This document shows positions 18,558 through 26,690 of a DNA stretch of 64,000 nt, piece after piece (position 1 is the first letter of the stretch; every line of letters starts with the position of its first letter). The notes beneath the pieces were generated by a model. That model was not told the DNA's origin, did no database searches, and saw nothing but the letters and a program-made list of their open reading frames with translations. The stretch lies in contig NZ_CP134053.1 of assembly GCF_031583065.1 (NCBI RefSeq), positions 6,489,001 to 6,553,000 of the forward strand, read 5' to 3'. Both the position numbers and the translations under genes were made by a program. Source of the DNA: Streptomyces sp. CGMCC 4.7035. Lineage in GTDB: Bacteria > Actinomycetota > Actinomycetes > Streptomycetales > Streptomycetaceae.

Positions 18558-19082
18558 ATGCGACGTACGGCCCGCCTGCTGACCGGTACCGCGCTGGCCG
18601 CAGCCGCCGCGGGCCTCACCGCCGCGCCCGCGTACGGCGGTGACACCCAAAGTCTGGAGATCTTCCCCTCCACCGTCGTGCCGGGAGCCCGGGTCACCGT
18701 CAACACGGCGGCGTGCGGCGCGGACGGTTCGGCGGCGGGCGATGCCAGCGCGGTCGGCGCCGGCGCCTTCTCGCTCGCGCCCAGCACGCACGAGCAGGAC
18801 GCGATCGGCCAGTTCAGGGTGCCGCCGGGCGCGCAGCCGGGCACGTACGAGATCGTCGCCAAGTGCTCCGGAGGCCGGCACACGACCGTGACCGGCGACC
18901 TGACGGTCACCCTGACCGCCGCCAAGGATCAGACGCGTCCCAAAGGAAGTATGAAGACGGGGGTCGGCGGCGCACTCGGCCCCGACCCCGTGCAGACCGC
19001 GGCCGGTGTGGCGGCTCTCGCCGTCGCCGCCGCGGGCGGTACCTGGCTCCTGCATCGCCGAGCGAGAGGCGATGACTTCTGA
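18558..19082 (+). CDS. Exported protein with C-terminal membrane anchor
   Basis: 174 residues: signal peptide (MRRTARLLTGTALAAAAAGL...AYG), a beta-rich ectodomain of about 110 residues with two cysteines (NTAACGAD and VAKCSGG) that could form a disulfide, a Lys/Gly linker, and a C-terminal hydrophobic helix (TAAGVAALAVAAAGGTWLL) followed by RRARGDDF. The layout is that of a wall-facing protein, and a sortase gene follows 113 nt downstream, but I see no LPXTG or LAXTG sorting motif, so the helix itself may be the anchor. GGAGGAG stands 8 nt before ATG 18558. Family not recognised beyond this streptomycete pattern. Confidence 0.82.
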   Translation: MRRTARLLTGTALAAAAAGLTAAPAYGGDTQSLEIFPSTVVPGARVTVNTAACGADGSAAGDASAVGAGAFSLAPSTHEQDAIGQFRVPPGAQPGTYEIVAKCSGGRHTTVTGDLTVTLTAAKDQTRPKGSMKTGVGGALGPDPVQTAAGVAALAVAAAGGTWLLHRRARGDDF

Positions 19083-19195
19083 CGGACGACCTCCGCTGTC
19101 CGTCCGCCGGTACCGCCGTCCCCTCCCCCTCCGGGTCCGACGCCCCTCGTGGCCCGGAGGGGGTACGGGACCTCGTGTCCACGAAGGAGACTCAC

Positions 19196-19834
19196 GTGCG
19201 CAAGGCCGCAAGACCGGGCAGGACCGGTGACGCCGCCATAGCCTCCGTCACGACGGTCGCCCTGTGTTGCGGCGCGTGGCTGCTGCACAGCGCCGCCGCG
19301 CCCCAGGCACCACCGCAGCCGTCGGCCGCGCAGGCCGCCGCGGGTACCGACCACGAGGGCGCGGCCGCGCCCGCCCTGCCGCCCTCGCCGCCCGACCGGA
19401 TACGCATACCCTCGATCCGCGTGGACGCCCCCCTGATCGGCCTCGGCCTGACCAAGGCCGGCAGCCTCAACGCCCCGCCCCCGGAGCAGAAGAACCTCGC
19501 CGGCTGGTACGAGGCCGGCACCACCCCCGGCGAGACGGGCACCGCGATCGTCGCCGGGCACGTCGACAACGCCCAGGGCCCGGCCGTCTTCTACGACCTG
19601 GGCGCCCTGGCCAAGGGCAGCATGATCGAGGTCGACCGCCGCAACGGCTCGACGGCCGTCTTCACAGTGGACGCGGTCGAGGTGTACCAGGCGAAGGCCT
19701 TCCCCGACGACAAGGTGTACGGGGCGGCGCCTCGCCCTGAGTTGCGGGTGATCACCTGCGGCGGCGGTTACTCGAAGACGACGGGCTACCAGGGGAACGT
19801 GGTGGTCTTCGCGCACCTCACGGGCAGCCGCTGA
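19196..19834 (+). CDS. Class E/F-like sortase
   Basis: Membrane-anchored cysteine transpeptidase, 212 residues. An N-terminal membrane segment (AIASVTTVALCCGAWLLHSA) and a Pro/Ala linker precede the sortase barrel (RIRIPSIRVDAPLIGLGL). The catalytic histidine is in IVAGHVDN and the cysteine in LRVITCGGGYSK; a candidate arginine stands at the extreme C-terminus after VVFAHLTG. TCGG after the strand is typical for the actinobacterial class F/E-like group. I chose GTG 19196 because GAAGGAGA stands 5 nt upstream. The upstream gene, the exported anchored protein, is the obvious candidate partner although its sorting motif is not evident. Confidence 0.88.
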   Translation: MRKAARPGRTGDAAIASVTTVALCCGAWLLHSAAAPQAPPQPSAAQAAAGTDHEGAAAPALPPSPPDRIRIPSIRVDAPLIGLGLTKAGSLNAPPPEQKNLAGWYEAGTTPGETGTAIVAGHVDNAQGPAVFYDLGALAKGSMIEVDRRNGSTAVFTVDAVEVYQAKAFPDDKVYGAAPRPELRVITCGGGYSKTTGYQGNVVVFAHLTGSR

Positions 19835-19839
19835 TCGGC

Positions 19840-20622
19840 TCAGGCCACCCACTGCTGGTACGCGAGGTTCGCGACCAGCGCGAACACCACCGTCAGCAGC
19901 ACGATCCGGACGAAGCCGCTGCCCTTCTTCAGCGCCGTGCGCGCGCCGACCGTGCCGCCGACCAGGTTGAAGACGGCCATCAGCGCGGCCAGCTGCCAGA
20001 AGACCGTGCCCTTCCAGGCGAAGGTGGCGAGGGCGCCCGCGTTGGTGCAGCAGTTGACGATCTTGGCGGTGGCGGAGGCGGTCACCAGGTCGAGGTGGAG
20101 CATCGCGGTGAGCGCCAGGACGAGGAAGGTGCCCGTGCCGGGGCCTATGAGGCCGTCGTAGAAGCCGATGCCGAGGCCCGCGAGCCCGATCGCGGCGAGG
20201 ACACGGCGGGCGGAGACCGGGGCGGTCGAGGGGGCGGTGCCGAAGGCGGGCCGCAGGATCACGAAGGTGCCGACGCCGAGCAGCACGACCATGACGACCG
20301 GCTTGAGGACGTCCGTGCTCATCCCCGCGGCCACGAACGCCCCGGCCGTGGACCCGGCGAGCGCCGCGAGCCCGATCCGTACGGCCGTGCCCACATCGAC
20401 CCGGGTCCTGCGCGCGTACGTCACGGCCGCGCCCGACGTGCCGACGATCGCGACGGCCTTGTTGGTGCCGAGCGCGTACGACGCCGGGGTGCCGCCGGGC
20501 AGCCCGAGCAGCAGGACGGGGAGCAGCAGCAGCCCACCGCCGCCGACCACGGCGTCGATCCAGCCGGCCGCGAGCGCGGCGAGACAGAGGAGGGCGACCA
20601 TGGTCAGTGATATGTCGGGCAT
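19840..20622 (-). CDS. TauE/SafE-family anion permease
   Basis: 260 residues with about eight hydrophobic segments and the family-typical N-terminal half-repeat AGWIDAVVGGGGLLLLPVLL and the second half GIGFYDGLIGPGTGTFLVLAL. Members export sulfite, sulfoacetate or related anions, or act on other substrates. Specificity cannot be read here. It stands between the sortase gene (convergent, 5 nt between stops) and the divergent nitrite reductase operon. ATG 20622 begins a sensible first membrane helix; longer in-frame starts would add an implausible hydrophilic leader. Confidence 0.88.
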   Translation of the reverse strand: MPDISLTMVALLCLAALAAGWIDAVVGGGGLLLLPVLLLGLPGGTPASYALGTNKAVAIVGTSGAAVTYARRTRVDVGTAVRIGLAALAGSTAGAFVAAGMSTDVLKPVVMVVLLGVGTFVILRPAFGTAPSTAPVSARRVLAAIGLAGLGIGFYDGLIGPGTGTFLVLALTAMLHLDLVTASATAKIVNCCTNAGALATFAWKGTVFWQLAALMAVFNLVGGTVGARTALKKGSGFVRIVLLTVVFALVANLAYQQWVA

Positions 20623-20862
20623 GATCGCGACCCTAGAGGACGGGATGGGTGTACCGTCCATGGGCCTGAGGATCTTCTGAGGTTCACCGCCCGCCCCGAA
20701 GCGCACCCCGGCCCGCATCTTCTCCGGTCGTAGACGATGGTGCCTGCACGGAACTCCGGGGTTCGGGCACGTCCGCGCCGGCTCACCGCGCCCCACCTCA
20801 CAGCCCGTTCCACCGCTCCCCGGGAACCCTCACACGCCCGCCCGGCCCCCGCTGAGGGCAGC

Positions 20863-20900
20863 GTTCCTCGCGGGAAACAACCGTGATGCTGCCGGGTAAC
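20863..20900 (+). promoter_or_regulatory. GlnR-like site upstream of the nitrite reductase operon
   Basis: Four pentamers stand exactly 11 bp apart: GTTCC (20863), GAAAC (20874), GATGC (20885) and GTAAC (20896). They follow the gTnAC-N6-GaAAC spacing of actinobacterial GlnR boxes; the second and fourth fit best. The operon start codon is 23 nt downstream. The rest of the 300-bp gap (20623-20923) shows nothing else I can name. Confidence 0.6.
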
Positions 20901-20923
20901 GTCCACACCGCACGCTCAAGGAC

Positions 20924-22156
20924 ATGACCTCGAATACGCGTGTGGTGGTGATCGGCGCCGGCCTCGCGGGCGTCCGTCTCGCCCGGCGGCTCGGCGAGCT
21001 CGGCACGCCCGCGCTGCTCGTCGGCGAGGAGGAGCACCGCCCGTACAACCGGGTCCTGCTCGCCGAGGTGCTGGCCGGCCGCTACAGCCCCGACGTGATC
21101 GCCCTTCCGGCGCCCGCGGAGCTGACCCGCGCCCGGGTCACGGGCATCGACCGCGAGGTGCGAGCCGTACACCTCGCGGACGGCTCGGTGATCGCATACG
21201 ACACACTCGTCCTCACCACCGGCTCCAACGCCGTACTCCCGCCCCTGCGCGGCCTGTTCACCCCGGACCACGTGCTGCCCGAGGGCGTCCACGCGTTCCG
21301 GACCATGGACGACTGCCTGGGGCTGTCCAAGGCCGTTCGGCCGGGGGTGCGGGCGGTCGTCATCGGCGGCGGACTGCTCGGCGTGTCCGCCGCCCGTGCG
21401 CTGGCGGTGCGTGGCGCCCAGGTCGTCCTCGCCCAGCAGTCCGAGCGGCTGATGGAGCGCCAGCTCGACCCGGGTGCCTCGAAGCTGGTGCTGCGGCACC
21501 TGAAGGACCTCGGTGTCGAGGTGCACACCGAGTGCCGCGTGCGGGACGTGCGGTGCGTCGGCGGCGCGGTCCGCTCGGTGGAGATGGCCGACGGCTACGC
21601 GCTCGACGCCGACCTCGTGGTCCTGGCGTGCGGCGTCCACCCGCGCGTGAGCCTCGCCAAGGACGCCGGGCTCGCCGTCCACAAGGGCGTGCTGGTCGAC
21701 GACGAACTCCGTACGTCCGACCCGCACATCCGCGCCGTCGGCGACTGCGCCCAGCACGACGGCACGGTGTACGGCCTCGCCGCCCCCGCCCTCGAACAAG
21801 CGGATGTCCTGGCCGAGCTGCTGGCGGGCGACGCCGGTGATTCCGACGCTCGCTACACCGGCACCCGTTCTCTGACCCGGCTCACCCTGTCCGGTCAGGA
21901 CTCGCCCCTCGGATCGTTCGACCTCGCCGCGTTCGGCGAGACCGAGGCGCGACCGGGCGACGACGTCGTCCAGCTCACCGACGCCACCCGCGGCACCTAC
22001 CGCAAGGTCGTCGTCCGCGACGACCGTCTGGTCGGCGGGGTCCTCGTCGGCGAACTCGGCACCGTCGGCGCCCTGGCCCGCGCCTGGGAGGGAGCAGAGC
22101 CGCTCCCGGACAACGGCCCCCTGCTCCACCTGCTCACCAATGATGGAGGCTCCTGA
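20924..22156 (+). CDS. NirB-associated FAD/NAD-dependent oxidoreductase
   Basis: 410-residue flavoprotein resembling the N-terminal flavin half of NirB. FAD motif VVVIGAGLAGVRLARRLGELG at residues 7-27, NAD motif VVIGGGLLGVSAARALAVRG near residue 145, and GDCAQHDGTVYGL for FAD closure. There is no siroheme or iron-sulfur domain. It leads the operon; its stop overlaps the nirB start (TGATG), so it probably transfers electrons from NAD(P)H within nitrite or nitrate reduction. The start is ATG 20924, directly after the GlnR-like region. Confidence 0.9.
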   Translation: MTSNTRVVVIGAGLAGVRLARRLGELGTPALLVGEEEHRPYNRVLLAEVLAGRYSPDVIALPAPAELTRARVTGIDREVRAVHLADGSVIAYDTLVLTTGSNAVLPPLRGLFTPDHVLPEGVHAFRTMDDCLGLSKAVRPGVRAVVIGGGLLGVSAARALAVRGAQVVLAQQSERLMERQLDPGASKLVLRHLKDLGVEVHTECRVRDVRCVGGAVRSVEMADGYALDADLVVLACGVHPRVSLAKDAGLAVHKGVLVDDELRTSDPHIRAVGDCAQHDGTVYGLAAPALEQADVLAELLAGDAGDSDARYTGTRSLTRLTLSGQDSPLGSFDLAAFGETEARPGDDVVQLTDATRGTYRKVVVRDDRLVGGVLVGELGTVGALARAWEGAEPLPDNGPLLHLLTNDGGS

Positions 22157-24759
22157 TGACCGCCACCGGGGCGAACCCCACGATCGTGCTCGTCGGCCAT
22201 GGCATGGTCGGCCAGCGCTTCCTCGAAGCGCTCGCCGAGCGCGGCCTGACCGCCACGCACCGCGTGGTCGTGCTGTGCGAGGAGCCTCGTCCCGCGTACG
22301 ACCGCGTCGCCCTCACCTCGTACTTCTCGGGCAAGACGCCCGAGGACCTCTCCATGACCGACATGGAGTTCATCGACACGCACGGCATCGAGCTGTACGT
22401 CGGCGACCCGGCGGAGACGATCGACCGCGAGGCGCGCGAGGTGACCGCCGAGTCGGGCCGGGTCTTCGAGTACGACGTCCTCGTCCTCGCCACCGGCTCG
22501 TACCCCTTCGTCCCGCCGGTCCCGAACAAGGACGCCGAGGGCTGCTTCGTCTACCGCACGATCGAGGACCTGCTCGCGATCGAGGAGTACGCGAAGACCA
22601 AGGCCCAGGTGGGTGCCGTGGTCGGCGGCGGTCTGCTCGGCCTTGAGGCGGCGGGCGCGCTGAAGGGCCTCGGGCTGACCTCCCACATCGTGGAGTTCGC
22701 GCCGCGCCTGATGCCGGTGCAGGTCGACGAGGGCGGCGGCGCCGCGCTCCTGCGCACCATCGAGGAGATGGGGCTGACCGTCCACACGGGTGTGGGCACG
22801 CAGGAGATCGTGGTCGACGAGGCCGGAGCCGTCAGCGGCATGAAGCTGTCCGACGGCTCCGAACTCGCCACGGACATGGTGGTGTTCAGCGCCGGTGTCC
22901 GCCCCCGCGACCAGCTGGCCCGCGACTGCGGCCTGACGGTCGGCGAGCGCGGCGGCATCACGGTCGACGCGCAGTGCCGTACGGTCTCCGACCCGCATGT
23001 CTTCGCGATCGGCGAGTGCGCGCTGGCCGCCGACGGCCGGGTGTACGGCCTGGTGGCCCCCGGTTACGAGCAGGCGGAGACGGCGGCCGCGACGATCGCC
23101 GCCGACGAGACGGAGCAGTTGTCGTTCACCGGTGCCGACCTCTCCACCAAGCTGAAGCTGCTCGGCGTGGACGTGGCGTCCTTCGGTGACGCGCACGGCA
23201 CCGCCGAGGACTGCCTGGACGTCGTCTACTCCGACTCGCGTTCGGGCCTGTACAAGAAGCTGGTCATCGGCCGGGACGGCACACTGCTCGGCGGCATCCT
23301 GGTCGGCGACGCGGAGGGGTACGGCACGCTGAAGGCCTTCACCGGTTCGGTCCCGCCGGTCCCGCCCGAGTCGCTGGTGCTGCCCGCCGGCGCCGGGGAG
23401 TCGGCCCAGCTCGGCCCGTCCGCGCTGCCGGACGACGCGATCATCTGCTCCTGCAACAACGTCCGCAAGGGCACGATCCGCGAGGCGGTCACCGAGCACA
23501 AGTGCACCACTGTGCCCGAGGTGAAGAAGTGCACCAAGGCCGGTACGACCTGCGGCAGCTGCGTCAAGGTGCTCGGCCGGCTGGTCACCGCCGAGCTGGA
23601 GGCGTCCGGCGTCGAGGTCGACAAGGGCCTGTGCGGCTGCTTCTCGCAGAGCCGCGAGGAGCTGTACGAGATCGTCCTCGCCCTGCGCATCAACACCTAC
23701 CAGGACCTGCTCGACCGCTACGGCCGCGAGAACGCCCGCGGCACCGACGGCTGCGAGATCTGCAAGCCGGCGGTGGCCTCGATCATCGCCTCCCTCGCCC
23801 CGACGATCGGCGCGAGCGGCTATGTCCTGGACGGCGAGCAGGCCTCGCTTCAGGACTCCAACGACCACTTCCTCGCCAACATCCAGAAGAACGGCTCGTA
23901 CTCGATCGTGCCGCGCATCCCCGGCGGTGAGATCACCCCGGAGAAGCTGATCGTGATCGGCGAGGTGGCCCGCGACTTCGGCCTCTACACGAAGATCACC
24001 GGTGGCCAGCGGATCGACCTGTTCGGCGCCCGTGTCGAGCAACTCCCTTTGATCTGGGCGCGTTTGGTGGACGCCGGCTTCGAGTCGGGGCACGCGTACG
24101 GAAAGGCGCTGCGCACGGTGAAGTCCTGCGTCGGCCAGACCTGGTGCCGCTACGGCGTCCAGGACTCCGTCCGCATGGCGATCGACCTGGAACTGCGCTA
24201 CCGGGGCCTGCGCTCCCCGCACAAGCTGAAGTCGGCGGTGTCGGGCTGCGCCCGTGAGTGTGCCGAGGCCCAGTCGAAGGACTTCGGCGTGATCGCCACC
24301 TCCAACGGCTGGAACCTGTACGTCGGCGGCAACGGCGGCGCCACCCCGCGCCACGCGGACCTGCTCGCCCAGGACCTGTCGGACGCTGAACTGATCAAGC
24401 TGATCGACCGTTTCCTGATGTTCTACATCCGCACCGCCGACCGCCTGGAGCGCACCTCGACCTGGCTGGAGCGGATCCCGGGCGGCCTGGACCACGTCCG
24501 TGACGTGGTCGTGGAGGACTCGCTCGGCATCTGCGAGGAGCTGGAGTCGCTGATGACGGCCCACGTGGCGAACTACCGCGACGAGTGGGCGGAGACCATC
24601 AACGACCCGGAGAAGCTCGCCCGGTTCGTGTCCTTCGTGAACGCCCCCGCCACCCCCGACCCGGTCGTCGGCTTCGTCCCCGAGCGTGACCAGATCAAGC
24701 CCGACCTGCCACTGCTGACCATCGGCACGCGACCCCTGGAAGGAAGCGCCCAGCGATGA
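22156..24759 (+). CDS. nirB: Nitrite reductase [NAD(P)H] large subunit
   Basis: Six-electron reduction of nitrite to ammonium in the cytoplasm; 867 residues, full length. Order of domains: FAD/NAD domains (IVLVGHGMVGQRFLEAL; AVVGGGLLGLEAAGAL), a BFD-type iron-sulfur domain with Cys in CSCNNVRKG and CTKAGTTCGSC, then the sulfite/nitrite reductase domains. The siroheme-4Fe4S ligands are SCVGQTWCRYG (C-x5-C) and SGCARECAEA (C-x3-C). It overlaps the preceding flavoprotein gene by 1 nt and nirD by 4 nt, so translation is coupled. Siroheme should come from the pathway of the nearby chelatase. Confidence 0.96.
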   Translation: MTATGANPTIVLVGHGMVGQRFLEALAERGLTATHRVVVLCEEPRPAYDRVALTSYFSGKTPEDLSMTDMEFIDTHGIELYVGDPAETIDREAREVTAESGRVFEYDVLVLATGSYPFVPPVPNKDAEGCFVYRTIEDLLAIEEYAKTKAQVGAVVGGGLLGLEAAGALKGLGLTSHIVEFAPRLMPVQVDEGGGAALLRTIEEMGLTVHTGVGTQEIVVDEAGAVSGMKLSDGSELATDMVVFSAGVRPRDQLARDCGLTVGERGGITVDAQCRTVSDPHVFAIGECALAADGRVYGLVAPGYEQAETAAATIAADETEQLSFTGADLSTKLKLLGVDVASFGDAHGTAEDCLDVVYSDSRSGLYKKLVIGRDGTLLGGILVGDAEGYGTLKAFTGSVPPVPPESLVLPAGAGESAQLGPSALPDDAIICSCNNVRKGTIREAVTEHKCTTVPEVKKCTKAGTTCGSCVKVLGRLVTAELEASGVEVDKGLCGCFSQSREELYEIVLALRINTYQDLLDRYGRENARGTDGCEICKPAVASIIASLAPTIGASGYVLDGEQASLQDSNDHFLANIQKNGSYSIVPRIPGGEITPEKLIVIGEVARDFGLYTKITGGQRIDLFGARVEQLPLIWARLVDAGFESGHAYGKALRTVKSCVGQTWCRYGVQDSVRMAIDLELRYRGLRSPHKLKSAVSGCARECAEAQSKDFGVIATSNGWNLYVGGNGGATPRHADLLAQDLSDAELIKLIDRFLMFYIRTADRLERTSTWLERIPGGLDHVRDVVVEDSLGICEELESLMTAHVANYRDEWAETINDPEKLARFVSFVNAPATPDPVVGFVPERDQIKPDLPLLTIGTRPLEGSAQR

Positions 24760-25106
24760 CCCTGGCACCCGAGACGACCGATCTGAAGGTCCAACTGCGC
24801 CTCGACGACGAGTGGTTCACGGTCTGCGACCTGAGCGCGCTGCTGCCCGGCCGTGGCGTGGCGGCACTGCTGCCCGACGGCCGCCAGGTGGCCCTCTTCC
24901 GCGACCGCGCGGGCACGCTGTACGGCATCGACAACCGCGACCCGTTCGGCGGCGCGGCGGTCCTCTCCCGCGGCCTGACCGGCACCCACCAGGGTCGCCC
25001 GTTCGTCGCCTCGCCCCTCCTCAAGCAGCGCTTCGATCTGCTGTCGGGGCAGTGCCTGGACGACGAGACGGTGCGGGTGGCGGCGTACGAGGTGCGGACC
25101 GCGTAA
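24756..25106 (+). CDS. nirD: Nitrite reductase small subunit
   Basis: 116 residues, a Rieske-like fold that lacks the Cys/His iron ligands, as is normal for NirD (compare WFTVCDLSALLPGRG, IDNRDPFGGAAVLSRGL, FVASPLLKQRFDLLSGQCLD). It assists NirB. The start overlaps the nirB stop by ATGA, so the pair is made in step. It is the last gene of the operon; a dehydrogenase remnant follows. Confidence 0.94.
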   Translation: MTLAPETTDLKVQLRLDDEWFTVCDLSALLPGRGVAALLPDGRQVALFRDRAGTLYGIDNRDPFGGAAVLSRGLTGTHQGRPFVASPLLKQRFDLLSGQCLDDETVRVAAYEVRTA

Positions 25107-25129
25107 GACCTGCTGGACCACATCCGCGA

Positions 25130-25285
25130 CGGCGTCCTGCGACGGCCATTCTCCCGGTGGGCCGGATCCCGGCCACCGAGGAGGTGGCCGTCGCGGTCGT
25201 GTACCTGGCAGCGGACGCCGCGGCCCGCATCGTCGGCACGGACGTGGTGGTGGACAGCGGCGGCTCGCTCCGACGCGCGCATCGA
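25130..25285 (+). pseudogene. C-terminal fragment of a short-chain dehydrogenase
   Basis: Between nirD and the next gene, one frame encodes PVGRIPATEEVAVAVVYLAA followed by DAAARIVGTDVVVDSGGSLR. This is the conserved C-terminal end of SDR oxidoreductases (usual form PLGR-PEEVA--V-YLASD-A---TG----VDGG). Only about 45 of the expected 250 residues remain; no start, TGxxxGxG or YxxxK motif is present. It is the tail of a deleted gene. Confidence 0.8.
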
Positions 25286-25333
25286 TCAGGAATCGAGAAG
25301 CGCGGGTCACAAACCCGCCCTAGCCTGATCGCC

Positions 25334-25744
25334 ATGGACATCACCATTCATACGACCTTCCTCCCCCATGACGACCCGGACGCGTCCCTGGCGTTCTACC
25401 GCGACGCCCTCGGCTTCGAGGTCCGCAGCGACGTCGGACAGGGCAAGATGCGCTGGATCACGGTCGGCCCCGTCGGCCAGCCCGGCACGTCCATCCTCCT
25501 GGCGCCGCCGGCCGCCGACCCCGGGGTCACCGAGGACGAGCGCCGCACCATCGTCGAGATGATGGCCAAGGGCACGTACGGCTGGATCCTGCTGGCCACC
25601 CCGGACCTCGACGGCACCTTCGAGAAGGTGCAGGCCTGCGACGTCGAGGTCGTCCAGGAGCCGACCGAGCAGCCGTACGGCATTCGCGACTGCGCCTTCC
25701 GCGATCCTGCGGGCAACCTGGTCCGCATCCAGGAGCTTCGCTGA
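25334..25744 (+). CDS. VOC (glyoxalase/bleomycin-resistance fold) family protein
   Basis: 136 residues, one VOC domain: paired beta-alpha-beta motifs seen in DASLAFYRDALGFEVRSDVG and in the closing DCAFRDPAGNLVRIQEL. Candidate metal ligands are the N-terminal His (ITIHTTFLPHDDPD) and the final Glu. Members bind or modify small molecules; no specific role can be given. ATG 25334 has a weak ribosome-binding site, and the frame runs in from the upstream SDR remnant, so the gene might be read from a longer, fortuitous start. Confidence 0.82.
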   Translation: MDITIHTTFLPHDDPDASLAFYRDALGFEVRSDVGQGKMRWITVGPVGQPGTSILLAPPAADPGVTEDERRTIVEMMAKGTYGWILLATPDLDGTFEKVQACDVEVVQEPTEQPYGIRDCAFRDPAGNLVRIQELR

Positions 25745-25884
25745 GCCGTCCGGTCCTCGATCCGGCCCTGATGGCCGGCGTCACGACGACCTGCGAAGAA
25801 CACGGCGGCCGGCACTTCCGGGCCGCTGCCCTCGACCACCTCCTCGGCGGCCGCCCCCTCGCAGAGGTGCTCGCGCCACCGGCC

Positions 25885-25992
25885 GCCGAGGCCGAGGCAC
25901 GCACACCGACCGCTGCGGCCAAGGCGCACACACCGACCGCCGAGGCCGAGGCACGCACACCGACCGCCGAGGCCGAGGCACGCACACCGACC
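25885..25992 (+). repeat. Four 27-nt repeats in the UvrA-like remnant
   Basis: Units begin at 25885, 25912, 25939 and 25966 and read AEAEARTPT (three times) and AAAKAHTPT (second). They interrupt the UvrA-like homology. Confidence 0.85.
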
Positions 25993-26130
25993 GTCCACAA
26001 GGGCGGCGTCCGCCCCTTTGCCGAGCTGACCACCGGCCTCCATCCCGCCACTGTCGATCAGCCGCTCGGCCTGCTCGGCCGGCTCGCTCGGCTCGGCCTG
26101 CTCGGCCGGCTCGCTCGGCCCGCTCGGCCG

Positions 26131-26166
26131 GATCGGCCGGATCGGCCGGATCGGCCGGATCGGCCG
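26131..26166 (+). repeat. 9-nt repeats (GATCGGCCG) in the UvrA-like remnant
   Basis: Four perfect GATCGGCCG units at 26131-26166, preceded by looser CTGCTCGGCCGGCTCGCT copies from about 26068. Slippage products in decaying sequence. Confidence 0.85.
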
Positions 26167-26264
26167 GATCCGGCAAGCCGGTCGTCGCCATCGAGCGCCT
26201 CGCCGTCTGCCGCCCCGGCATGCGCCCCAGGTGCTCGCGGACTTGGATGAACAGGAGTTCTCCC

Positions 26265-26690
26265 ATGTGTCACCCCTCATGGCGGCGCGCACGTATCGCG
26301 GCGCAGCGCCTGAGCGACCTCGCACGACTGCGCCGCGTCCGCGACCGGATAGACCGGGAGTACGCGCAGCCGCTGAACGTCGAGGCGCTCGCCCGCGGCG
26401 CGAACATGCCCGCCGGGCACCTCAGCCGCCAGTTCCGGCTGGCCTACGGCAAGTCGCCGTACGCGTACCTGATGACGCGTCGCATCGAGCGCGCGACGGC
26501 GCTGCTGCGTTGTGGCGACCTCAGTGTCACCGAGGTCTGCTTCGCCGTCGGCTGCTCATCGCTGGGCATCTTCAGCACCCGCTTCACCGAGCTGGTCGGC
26601 ATGCACCCCAGCGCCTACCGGCGCCCGGAACAGGTGACGAAACCGGTCAGGAATCAAGAAGCGCCCGTCGCCGAGCCACAACTAGCGTGA
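26265..26690 (+). CDS. Short AraC-family transcriptional regulator
   Basis: 141 residues, essentially only the double helix-turn-helix domain: LNVEALARGANMPAGHLSRQ for the first motif and VTEVCFAVGCSSLGIFSTRF for the second, ending in the typical HPSAYRRP. There is no separate ligand domain, so it may sense through a partner or act constitutively. ATG 26265 has GGAG 7 nt upstream; the frame extends upstream into the UvrA-like remnant. Its stop overlaps the start of the next VOC gene (TGATG), which suggests that it controls that small operon. Confidence 0.87.
   Translation: MCHPSWRRARIAAQRLSDLARLRRVRDRIDREYAQPLNVEALARGANMPAGHLSRQFRLAYGKSPYAYLMTRRIERATALLRCGDLSVTEVCFAVGCSSLGIFSTRFTELVGMHPSAYRRPEQVTKPVRNQEAPVAEPQLA

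Larger units (their letters stand above)
25750..26250 (+). pseudogene. Degenerate UvrA-like ABC ATPase with repeat expansions
   Basis: Scraps of a UvrA-like (drug-resistance or excision-repair) protein are recognisable in order. TTTCEEHGGRHFRAAALDHL and GGRPLAEVLA match the zinc-module and insertion-domain end of UvrA-like proteins. LTTGLHPATVDQPLGLLGRL matches the (DEP)TTGLHxADVExLLxLLxRL stretch after Walker B. SGKPVVAIERLAVCRPG in another frame matches the H-loop strand (SGxSVIVIEHxxAV). The ATP-binding core between them is gone, and its place is taken by 27-nt and 9-nt repeats. I judge it a dead gene even though a 159-codon frame is open. Confidence 0.75.

Noticed and set aside
21997..24768. 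A 923-codon frame on the minus strand across nirB
   Set aside because: It is the antisense shadow of nirB and its neighbour; high G/C at third positions opens such frames, and it shows no protein-like composition.
25771..26250. A 159-residue repeat protein
   Set aside because: Its parts match a UvrA-like protein in order, split over two frames, so I treat it as a pseudogene.
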